NCBI GenBank assembly: GCA_027625915.1
Contig: JANTQA010000047.1
Coordinates: 7,006,001 to 7,070,000, forward strand
Source of the DNA: Anaeramoeba flamelloides
Lineage: Eukaryota > Metamonada > Anaeramoebidae
DNA: 64,000 nt
Direction: 5' to 3'
Shown in pieces: positions 10,588-20,669 of this stretch. A program made the position numbers and the translations under genes. The notes beneath the pieces were generated by a model, which was not told where the DNA came from, made no database searches, and saw nothing but the letters and a program-made list of their open reading frames with translations. Each line of letters starts with the position of its first letter. Position 1 is the first letter of the stretch.

Positions 10588-13500
10588 ATCTATTCACCTT
10601 TTTTTTTTTTAATTAATGTTTTTTTTTTTTTTTGAAAAGAAGAAAAATATTGAAAAAAAATTAGTCAATAATTTCTAGAACTGATCTTTCAGATAGATGG
10701 TGATAGAATAAAAATAAAATTCCATTTATGCTATTTTTTTCGAATTTTTCATTTTGTTTACAAGTTTTTATTTATTTTATTATGAGATTATAAGAAGATC
10801 GTTTGAATGTCTTGGATTTGTTTTTTTTTTTTCGCTAATCTTAAATGAACTTTTCCTGATTAATAAATTAAATTTGAAAACTAAGGTACTACCAAAAAAG
10901 TGTGACTTTTTTTTTTAACTATTGATTCTTTTTTGAAAATAATCAAAAATGTTTCTTTTTTTGGTTCTAATGAATCAAAAAATTTTTTTTTACTTTTAAT
11001 AATTAATTACAATTTTGTTTTTGTTCAAATTTAAGCTTTTAAAAGAATCACTGAATTCCAAAATTTAATAATTAAGAAATAGATTTTCTTAAAAATTTTT
11101 GGAAAGAAATTAATTTTTCGCAAAAAAAATAAATATTGTAGATTTTACTTATTGAGACGTTAGTTTGAAGCACATTTTTGAAAATTATTGTGATTTTATT
11201 CTTATTAGCTTTAAGCAAACGAGTTTAACTCTAAAATGGAATCTTAAGTATTTTTTTTTTTTTTTATTTAGAGTTTTAATTCCAAATAAAAAATTCTTTT
11301 TTTTTTTTTTGATTTAATAGAATCAAAATAAAATACTTGTGGTGCTTTTGAAAAAATAATTGTATGAAGGAACTATAACAAGACCGAAATTATAAATAAA
11401 ATTATAAATTTAAAGTTAGATAAAATGAAAATGTTAATTAATATTTCGTTCTTCAATATTAATGTTGATGCACAATACTCCTACCTAATGCAAAAAAAAT
11501 AAAGGAAAACCAAAAAAATATAAAAAAGAGTTTTTTCGCGAAATTATAACAAGAAGAATCCAAAAGATAACACCAAAAAAAAGAAATAAAATTCAAATGC
11601 CAAAACTATTTTGCAAAAAAAAATCAGGAAATATCAAAAGAAGGGTAATTTTGAAATACTCGAATAAATCCAACTCAATAAAAATAAAATTTTATTTACA
11701 TTTTTTAATCAAAGAGATTTTTAAAATCACCTAGTAACCAATTACAAACAAATACCACTGTTTTTATTTTTAACACATAACTAGTCCAACAGCAAATTGT
11801 TGGTAATATGTAAAAAGCCTAATAAATAAAGTGATGTTCTAAATATTGTTACCAAGAAAAGTTTAAACTAGAAAAAAAAAAGAGTAATAATCAAACAATT
11901 TTGTTGAACACATCCCCCTTTTCAATAGTCACAATTCCATGTTTTTGGGTAGCCTGTTGATTCCTTTTAAGCAGAAGTACCATTAGAAAAGCAAATAATG
12001 TACTTTTTTTGTCATTTTTTTGCAAATTAAATTTTTGGGAATATCCTTAAGTTATAGTTTTGAACCAATTATTGTGTTTGGTTTGAATAGTATCATTTTT
12101 GCATTTCAGGTAACTTTTTGTTCATGGGGTTTTTGAAAAAGGAGATTGAAAAAAATGACAAAAAAAAATGAACATTTTTTTGTTTTTATACTGGTAATAG
12201 GGCTTTAAAGAAATTATTTCCGAACAATTTACATTATTTTATTATTTAATAAACAATAATAATTTTATATTCACATTTTATTTAAAATAAATAAATAACT
12301 TACAACTAAATCAAATTTGTTGAAAATTTTTTTATTCAACTTTATGATATTGAAAATCAAGATTTTATAATTATTTTTTTCTATTATTTTAAAATTTTTT
12401 GAAATTATAAACAATCTAAAAGGTATCCAAGAATTTAAGATCACACTAATTTTCTAATAATAATTATTATGAGTACATTTATTTTTTTTTTATTCATGTG
12501 TAATACAAATCCCCCCCCTTTTTTTTTTTTTTAAATGTTCGTAATGAGTTATCTAACCACCATTTTAAAGATAGAAATAGACAAAATATCACATAAATAT
12601 GAACCATTTTCAATGAAAAATCCTGTTTAATTCTTGAAAAATCCAAAGTTATAATAATCATATAAAAGGATAGTAAAACATATTTATTTTTTCTTTTTAC
12701 CAAATACAATAGAGTAATGATTTTCACAAGGATACAATTAAACACAAAAAGCCAAGTCATTTATTAACTGTACCGAAATGACATTTTATAATTTAAAAGA
12801 ATTCATTTTTCCGAGTTTTATCTTTTGTAAAAAGTTCTGATCCTTTTTTAATTTGGATTTTTGGATCAAAAACGAAAAAGATAAATTTTGCAAAACCTTT
12901 TTATTTTGAAGAAAATCACACTTTTAGTAATTTATAATATTTTTTATAGACTTATAACCTTATAAATTTTATATTATTTTAAAAATAAAATAAAAATAAA
13001 TCAAATATTTGATCCTTAAGATCTAAAAAAATTGATCATTTATTTTATTTTCAATAATTTCTAAAATTTATTTAAATTTTGAAGATTAGAAAATACTTTT
13101 TTTCAAATATTCAGAGGATAAATAAGGATATATGAGTATTAGTATAAGTTGTTTGATCATATCTCTTATGTTTTTATTTGAATTATTAATTTGAATTATT
13201 TTTATTTGTTTGAAAATATTTAAAAAAATTGAGAAATAAAATATAGTATTTTGATACTTTTAATTTTTGGGTTCTTTCTAGTCTCCAAAAAGAATTTAGA
13301 TTAGGTTTTTAAGTGTTTTTTAAATTAATCATATTTTGAATTATTTCTATTGGTTTTATGTTGAATTTTTAAGGTTTTAAAAAAATTCTTTTGTGAGAAT
13401 TTTTAATTTGATTGTTTTTCTCATATTCTATTTGTTTAAATAAAACAAAAGAATTTGCTTTACCCTTCTTTAAGTAAAGAAATTAAATTATTTTCAAATT

Positions 13501-13725
13501 TATAATAATTATTTGTATTTTTTTTTTGAAATTAAGGATATTTTTTGTCTTTAGTTATTTCAAAACTTCGTGATTTTTTTTTTAAAGTTTGTTTTTGCCA
13601 GTTTATTTCACAGAAGATAAGATTCCTTTCTTCTTCATCAAAAATATTTTGTTTGAAATAATTGGAGAATATGTTGATTTTTAATCTTTTAATAAATGGG
13701 AAAAATGTGGAAAATTGGTAAAATG
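10588..13725. other. Gene-free AT-rich spacer
   Basis: The 3' region of RPL10A is followed by about 3 kb without a supportable gene. Short open frames here, such as the one on the minus strand at 12494-12760, are A/T-biased and lack conserved motifs. No repeat family was recognised. Confidence 0.5.
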
Positions 13726-13879
13726 TAGATATATGTAGATTCTCGACATTTGTAGACAATTTTTTTTCACAATCTGCTTGAAAATGATAACTATTGTTTG
13801 AACGAAGCGAGGCACTTCATTTATTATGACTTATTTTTAGACTTGGTTTAAAATGACTGATATTTGCCAAGCAAATGTA

Positions 13880-14076
13880 CAGTCAGTTTCACTTTTAAGG
13901 TACAAACTTTCAATGAAATTTAAGGCACAAAAAACATCTCAAATTAAGCACAAAATTTGGAATTTTTTGTTTTACAATTTATTTTTACTAGAATTTGAAT
14001 ATTGTGCAATAATTTGAGATGTTTTTTGTGCCTTAAATTTCGTTGTAAGTTTGTGCCTTAAAAGTGAAACTGACTG
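13880..14076. mobile_element. 197 bp TA-flanked MITE, copy 3 (best preserved)
   Basis: The termini are CAGTCAGTTTCACTTTTAAGG and its near-exact complement CCTTAAAAGTGAAACTGACTG, with TA at 13878-13879 and 14077-14078. The arms continue through ACAAACTTTCAATGAAATTT, AAGGCACAAAA and CATCTCAAATTA, so nearly the whole element folds into one hairpin around a short AT-rich centre. Length equals copy 1 at 5529-5725. It is nested within the larger inverted repeat 13726-14214. Confidence 0.9.
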
Positions 14077-14121
14077 TAAATTTTTTTTAATTTTCCATTA
14101 ATTGTCTCAATAAATAAATAT

Positions 14122-14180
14122 CCTCAGTGGGAATCCAACCTAAGTCAGGTGTTTCGGCGGTACTATTACCGTGCTGAAAA
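14122..14180 (-). other. Possible degenerate tRNA-like or SINE-head segment
   Basis: On the minus strand it reads TCAGCACGGTAATAGTACC, then a spacer, then GGTTGGATTCC. The latter differs at one position from the Pol III B box GGTTCGANTCC, and the former loosely resembles an A box with D-arm. The cloverleaf does not close, so this is not a functional tRNA as read. It could be a remnant of a tRNA-derived SINE or chance. Confidence 0.22.
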
Positions 14181-14214
14181 AATCTACAAATGTCGAGAAT
14201 CTACATATATCTAC

Positions 14215-15066
14215 AAAAATTATTATCAGAAGAAAAAAAGATCTAAACTTTTTAAATTTCATAATATAATTTCTGAAAATAACTTTAAAAGTGAGTGGGT
14301 TATTGTAGTAATCAGACTTTTGAAACCATATTTTAATTTCAGGCTGTAGTAAACTTTTTTTAGGATTTCCTATTTAAAGTTACTTCAAGATTTTTTAGTT
14401 AACTAATCCCTTAAAAAAAAAATGAACTTTACGGAAAAAAAAAAGAGATAAAAATTCAAACTTAAATCCACTTCGTACTCTAGAATAACAAAACACTTTC
14501 ATTGATCTTGAAAGTGTTTAAATTCTTCAAACTTTTTTAATGAGACCAAAACCCATGAATAATCTTACTAAAAAGATATTTTACTAAAAATATCAAACGA
14601 ATTTGACTTTCTGTTGAAGAAATTAAATACTAATAGACAATCGTTCTGAAAATAGTCCCGATTATTCCCAGTCCTTAAAAACAGTTTCAATAAAATGTAA
14701 AAATAAATGATCACTTTCCTGTCATCAAAAAAATATAAACTTTCACGAGCTTGAAAACTTTTTAAACAATTTCCAAACACTTTTCGGCACTTACTAAAGT
14801 TAAAGTGTTCTAAAACCACCAAGCTTTGTAAAAGTCAGGAGATTTTTTTCAAATGCTTTTAAATGGTAAAAATATCTTCTGTCTGTAAAAACAGTAAAAA
14901 TTATTTGATTAAATAAATTGAAACTCGACTTATTTAATTTTCAAAAGAAGGAATTGAAACTCATTGAAAGAAACACTTTCAATTGATCGAAAATATGAAA
15001 TTGTAACTTTTCATTTTCTAAATTTTTCTTCTTAAACAATCTTGTTAGATAAACAAAAACAAATCA
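14215..15066. other. AVL9 upstream region with a possible old TIR element
   Basis: Loosely inverted segments lie near 14495-14560 (GATCTTGAAAGTGTT, then AATGAGAC) and 14950-14990 (CTCATTGAAAG, then AACACTTTCAATTGATC), suggesting a degraded element of about 500 bp just upstream of AVL9. AACACTTTCA and TGAAAGTGTT also form a local hairpin at about 14493-14520. No gene is visible. Confidence 0.35.
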
Positions 15067-16605
15067 ATGAACAAACCAATTGAACATGTTATAATTTGCA
15101 ATTTTAATACTAATGAGGGTGCTGAGGTTGAGTATATTTACCCGCCACTATCTAAAAAGAAAAGAACAAAAAAGATGAAGGTCTGGTTAGAAAAGTTTTC
15201 AGAGTTTTGTTTGCCGACTGGGTGCCATCAAAGCGAATCTGGTTTTTTATTTTTCAATGTCATGTCGCCGAGTGAATCGAATTCTTCCGAGCGAGAAGTG
15301 TTTTATTGTGTTTCCTGTTATCGAATGGCTGAGCTAACCGATCAAATGAAGAAAAACCAAAGCAAATCAACATCGAAAGAAAGCGAAGAGTTAAATCAAA
15401 ATAACGAACTTGAAAAAGAAAAAAAAAAAGAAAAAACAAAAAAACACAAGGGAAAAAAAAAAAAAAACAAAAAACAAACCCAAGTCCCTGTTGTTCAAAA
15501 GGCTGTGGCAGTTGTTTCCAGACTGCCCCTGTATGGCACTATCCGAGAAAAGCTCTCAATTATTACCCAGGCCTTTTTCGAACAGGAAAATTTTCAGGAT
15601 AAAGAAATCATTCATAACATTTACTCCCTACTAAACTCAACCTTTGTCAAGGTTGTAAGTGAAGAGCGCGTGGTTCCACTGAATTTGTCAGAATCGTTAC
15701 ACCTCACGTCGTCCCCAAGAAAATTAATGGGGAAAATTGGCAACGACGCACTTACACTATTGAAAATGATCTTGTTAGAAAAAAAGATCATCATTTATTC
15801 CCACTCGCCCGAAGAAGTCTCCGATATGATTGCAACACTGTTTTCGTTGCTGCCATTCTTCACTTTGTCCCATTTGCCGTCGCGCTTCAGGGACCTCATC
15901 TTGGATTCCTTTCGCCAGAGGCGTGAAAAGCAAAAAACGGAAATCGAAGAGGAGAACACAACGACGGAGGAATATGAAAAATGGAAAATTTACCCTTCGG
16001 ACTTTGGCTTGCCGCTCGAGATCATAAATGAAAATACCTTTTTCAATCCGTATTCCCCAAATTTCCAAATTCACAGACTCCTAAATATGAAGAAAATGAA
16101 GGGCTTTTGCGTGGGCACATCAGATCCGATATACCTCTCTCGCTCGCAGTCATTGGGCGTCGACATCATTGCGGATTTAAACCAAAAAAACGATATTTTC
16201 GTTTACATTGCAAAGGACTTGAAACGCGCCATGCCCCTAACCAAGCATGAAAAAAGGTTTCTGCAATCGATCAACTCCATAGCCTTTTCAAAATCATACA
16301 AGCCCGGTAAATGGCTAGGCAGCGATGACTGGGTTCGCAACCAATTTACAATCTATTTTGAACGATTAATCCTTGATCTTTATCGTTACTCAAATGTGTT
16401 AAAAACAAAAAACATTTCCTCCTTCGAGTTGAAAAACGCTGACAAGTTTAATAAATGGTGGGTTTATCTTTGGTCAACGACAAATAACTTCCAAAAGCTC
16501 AGAAAGGAGAATATTAGAAACAAATTAAAAAATTCCCTCTTTCTTTACAAAAGAAATCAATATAACATATTTTCAGAAAATTTAAATAAATTGGCATTAC
16601 TTTAA
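15067..16605 (+). CDS. AVL9: AVL9 homologue, DENN-module protein of late secretory traffic
   Basis: A single exon of 512 residues. AVL9 proteins act in post-Golgi secretory traffic and carry a tripartite DENN module; family members elsewhere are roughly 650-760 residues. Residues 5-30 (HVIICNFNTNEGAEVEYIYP) and 47-86 (FCLPTG, then FYCVSCYR) match the upstream DENN part. Residues 149-171 (VVSRLPLYGTIREKLSIIT) and 229-245 (LTLLKMILLEKKIIIYS) match the core. Residues 345-355 (KGFCVGTSDPIYL) and 418-427 (GSDDWVRNQF) match the conserved C-terminal blocks. A Lys/Glu/Ser-rich insert fills residues 94-138. It lacks the usual long C-terminal tail. The start has no in-frame ATG upstream. Codon third positions are richer in G/C than the surroundings and there are no introns, unlike most neighbours. 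The main alternative is another DENN-family protein. Confidence 0.9.
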   Translation: MNKPIEHVIICNFNTNEGAEVEYIYPPLSKKKRTKKMKVWLEKFSEFCLPTGCHQSESGFLFFNVMSPSESNSSEREVFYCVSCYRMAELTDQMKKNQSKSTSKESEELNQNNELEKEKKKEKTKKHKGKKKKNKKQTQVPVVQKAVAVVSRLPLYGTIREKLSIITQAFFEQENFQDKEIIHNIYSLLNSTFVKVVSEERVVPLNLSESLHLTSSPRKLMGKIGNDALTLLKMILLEKKIIIYSHSPEEVSDMIATLFSLLPFFTLSHLPSRFRDLILDSFRQRREKQKTEIEEENTTTEEYEKWKIYPSDFGLPLEIINENTFFNPYSPNFQIHRLLNMKKMKGFCVGTSDPIYLSRSQSLGVDIIADLNQKNDIFVYIAKDLKRAMPLTKHEKRFLQSINSIAFSKSYKPGKWLGSDDWVRNQFTIYFERLILDLYRYSNVLKTKNISSFELKNADKFNKWWVYLWSTTNNFQKLRKENIRNKLKNSLFLYKRNQYNIFSENLNKLALL

Positions 16606-19600
16606 GGTAAACAATTAAAATTAATTGAATTCAAAATTAATTCAAAGAAAAGTTATTTTCACTATTTAATCATTTTTGTTTTTTTTTTTTGGTTTTTATT
16701 TTGTTTATTTGATTTTATTGAATTGTTTATTAAGGTTTTATCTACAAAATAAAACTGATCACTGGAATTTGATTTTATTTTTTATATAAAAAAAAAATTA
16801 CCAAAATAAACTAAAATTCAAAATTTTCCACAAAGTTAAAACGGTACTAACAATCACAATAATACAATTTCATTCAAATTGGCAATAATTTTGATTTTTT
16901 GTAAAATATGAAAATCATTTTTTCATCTTTTAAGTTGTTTATTTTGCATTTTATTTTTTGAATTACGTAACCTGTTTCGCTCCATATGGAAAATTTTTTT
17001 CAAGGATTGATATTAGGTTAAAGTTGAGTTATTCCAAATAGAAGAACTCAAATAAAATTAGTAGGTAGTATCTAACTATTTGATCGATCAATATTCCTAA
17101 TAGAATTTAAATATATTTATCAATGGTTTTTTTTTTTTGCTCTCTCCAAAATTTTAAACACACCGATAATTTATTAATATTGATAATTGTTTAGTTTTTG
17201 TTTTTTGAGTATTGTAATATATAAATAATTGTTAACATTTCAATTAGCAAATGGTTTTAATTTGGTATTTATCTGATAATTGATTAAATAAGTTTTTTTT
17301 TTTTTCAAAAATTACATTTAGGTGTGTTAAAATTTTTGAATTGGGGTTTAGATAGTGTATTTAAGAATACAAACACCAGAATAAGTTTCAATTCTAAACT
17401 CGATTTCACTCATATAATACCCCATACAAAATTGAAAAATTCAATTTTTCGAGAGAGAATAAATTAATAAAAGATTAATTTGAAATAATAGAAATAATAA
17501 TATTCAATTTAGAATTCTGGTTAATGAAAGAAATACCCTAATCAAACCTTGAATATCCCCAAAATAAAATGTTAAAAAAATTTTTTGTGTATTAATCATT
17601 ATTACTTCTCATGCAAATTTCTCCTAGAATACTGGTTAATGAATATTTTTAACAATAAGATTTTTTTAAAGAGCTAATTTCTGATTTTTAAAAGAGATTA
17701 TCTAAAATCAAAATTCTTAAAGTTAATTTAGATTATCAAATGGCTCTTTTATAAAAAAGAAAAATAAAAAAATAAAAAAAAAAAAATCAAAAAACCAAAA
17801 GTTAAGAAAAAAAAAATAATTATTAAAAAATAATATCTGGTTTTCCAAATTGAAATTTTGTTTTGAAAATATTATTCGATTAAACTCATAAATTAGTTCT
17901 ATCTGTTCAATTAAACTGATCCTTTAGCTGAAAAGAGTTTTATTTATAATCATGAAAGTAATTGATTAACTTTTTTTCTAATAACAGAATACACTTTTCG
18001 GGTTAAGACCAAAATATTCAAACCATAATGTGTTGAGATAAATCTAAATTGTTAATAAAGTCTATAAAAAAATAACCATCTTTTATCTGAAGGATAGAAT
18101 TATATCTTCAAAAAAAAAATTTGACTATAATTCTATTTTCACTTGTAAAATAAACTTTATTAAAAAAAAAAAAGAAGGGCTGAAGGGTTGAGTGATTAGG
18201 GTATATATATATATATTTCTGAGATATAAACAAAATTTTTTTTTCGTAATTTTTAGGGGGGGGCGAACCTAATTAAGAATCAATCAATTTATAATGTACA
18301 ATTGATCTTAAAAATCAACAATAGAAAAAAGAGTAAGTTGTTAGAAAAAAGGCACCCATGATTGGCACAGAATCTCAAATACAAAACGATCTTATTTTCA
18401 ATATTTCGACACGGTTTGTTAGTTTAGAAGTTTCACAATTTCACTCTTTTGCTAACTTGAAGATTTATTTTCAATTTTTTTTTTTTCATCTTTACCTTAT
18501 ATCTAAAAAAAAATAATAAATAGGATTTGAATCCTTAAAGTATCCACCAAAAACAAGTTTAATAGGTTCTATCAATTAGAAAAAAATAGAAAAATAGAAA
18601 TAAACATATAATATATTCAAATCCTTTTTACAAGACAGATTGTTTTGTTTTTTTCTGAAGTTTTTCTTTTTCTATTCCAATAAAAACAATTTCAACTTTA
18701 TCAATTATTTGAGATGAGTTGAATATTCAATTTTAAATCAATAAAATCCGAAATACTAAGACTTTGTTTCAAATAGTAACCAATCTATAAAAAAAATAGG
18801 AAGAACTCAAAATTATTTTTTACTCACCTCTCAACATTGAAATTATATTTGTTTTTGAAAAAAAAATACATAAATCCTTTCATTTAAGTTTTTTTTTTGG
18901 TAAAAATTTCTTTTTATAAATCTATTTAATCTTTTCAATAAATTTTTTTTTTTTTGAGATTTTTGTAACATTTTTTCATCAAAAAATTCTATTACCACAA
19001 AAGTACTAAACCAAAAATAAAGTAATCACTTTTTTTTCGAATAAAACAGTATAAAATTATTCAGAAATAAGAAGAATAATTATCCTCAGATCGGATTTTG
19101 TGTATATAAAAGGAATAACTTCAAATATAATTGTATTAAAAAAATAAACTGAAAAAAACTTTTCGGTATTACATATCAATGAAATTTCCTTTGTAAAAAT
19201 TTCTACAATTTCTTTTGGAAATTAACATTTTTAATAATAAGATTGAATATAATAAATTTATTCATTTTTTTAAAAAATTACAGAACATCACCTTTTTCAA
19301 TGTTTTTTTGGGCTTTCAATTGTTTTTTTTTTTTTCAAATTAGCTTTGTGAAAAAAAGGGTTTTACTAATTAAGAAGAAAAACCTTGAAAAAAAAGTGGA
19401 CAGAAAATAAAAAAAATATAAAAAAAAATTTCTAAAAATTATAAAAAAGCAATAATTTTTAGTTTTGAAAATTTTTTCAGAAGAATATTCAGAGTCAACC
19501 AAAATATGCTAAAATTTAGATATAAAATTTCATTTTATTTTTTTTTTGAAAATGTGTTATAGATTCTTTTCATTATTTTGGAAAAAATGAGTTAAAATAT

Positions 19601-20669
19601 GTCTCTAAACACTAAATTAAATTTTGAGTAGTTATTATTTTTTTGATCCTGAAATCTCTATAGATTTTCCAAAAAAAAATAATTATAATTTATTTCTTTA
19701 AAATTTGACATCTTGAGATTGATATTGTTATGCAATTTTAGTTTCTTTCCTTTTTTTTTTGTTAATTAATTATAAAACAGAAAGTTATTAATTTTTTCAA
19801 ACTTGTTTAATCATTTTTTTTTATTTATTTATTTTGTTATGTGTAATCATCTCACTATGTTAAACAACAGAAGAAAGTGAATAATTGAGTTGATATAATT
19901 GAATCTAAAAACAAAAATATTTAGCATATAATCAGCTTTCATTCTAAATAAACAATAATTGAACAAAAAGAAATAGAAGGGGAAAAGAAAAGATTAACCC
20001 AAATTGGAACTTTATTTAATACTATTAAGGAGATCATCGGAATATATATAAAAAAAGGAAAAGAATCAAAATCAACCAAGGCACTTAATAATAATAAAAT
20101 ATTACTCTAATTAGTCAACTTATCAATGGTTTTTATCTAATAAACTCTTTTTTTTATTTTTAAAAATTTTCTTCAAAAAAAACAATTTTTAAAAACTTTT
20201 ATATTTTTATCTTTTATTTTAAAATTTGGAGTGTGAATTTTTTTTTAATGATGTTTTAAGTAATGTAAAAAAATTGTTTGAGTGAAAAAAAAGTTAAAAA
20301 AGAAAAAAACCAAAGATTCTCTTATTAAAATCCCAAGATTGAAAAAAAAATAAAAAAAAAATAATACAAAACTTGAAAATTTAGGTGTTTGCTAATTTTT
20401 TATTGAATAAAAAAAAATAATAATTTCGTAAAATCATTTTGAACGAAGAAAAAAACATAAAGTTCAATTTTTAAGCAATACAGAAAAAGTATCACAATTA
20501 TTAGAAAAAAAAAAAAAAGTATTTAATATTTAATAATATATTGGTTATTAAAAATTGAAGAACAATAAAAATGTTTATTTTTTTTAAAATTATTTCAAAA
20601 AAAAAAATAATCAATATTTTTCTTTTTGTAAATTGATTCTCAATCAAAGTAATATTCTAAACTATTAAA
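16606..20669. other. Gene-free spacer between convergent AVL9 and ALDH4A1
   Basis: It holds the 3' regions of two convergent genes. One repeat was recognised (16870-17166). A run of seven G at about 18257-18264 is unusual in this composition. Otherwise A/T homopolymers and a short (TA)n near 18202; no gene seen. Confidence 0.5.
16870..17166 (+). repeat. Interspersed repeat with a GTGTGTCC-type end, copy 1
   Basis: It matches 56200-56506 (same orientation) and 61930-62200 (opposite). Shared blocks are GTTTATTTTGCATTTTATTT, the TGAATTACGTAACCTGTTTC equivalent, ATTTGATCGATCAA, and an end where AAAATTTT precedes AACACACCG. Read inwards the end is CGGTGTGTTTAAAATTTT, comparable to CAGTGTGTCCAAAATATT in the reverse copy, which is Tc1/mariner-like. 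Confidence 0.6.

Larger units (their letters stand above)
13726..14214. repeat. 33-bp inverted repeat enclosing a MITE and a tRNA-like segment
   Basis: The 33 bases at 13726-13758, beginning TGTAGATATATGTAGATTC, are exactly reverse-complemented at 14182-14214. The 423 bp between them contain the 197 bp TA-flanked element at 13880-14076 and, near the right arm, a tRNA-like stretch. Exact arms in an AT-rich background suggest a fairly young element, about 290 bp long before the nested insertion. AAAA abuts each outer end and may be a target duplication. Confidence 0.7.

Noticed and set aside
12494-12760. 88-codon minus-strand frame
   Set aside because: A/T-driven composition, hydrophobic by chance, no motif and no supporting splice or neighbour evidence.
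14122-14180. Functional tRNA gene
   Set aside because: A near-consensus B box is present but acceptor and T stems do not pair; kept only as a low-confidence tRNA-like remnant.
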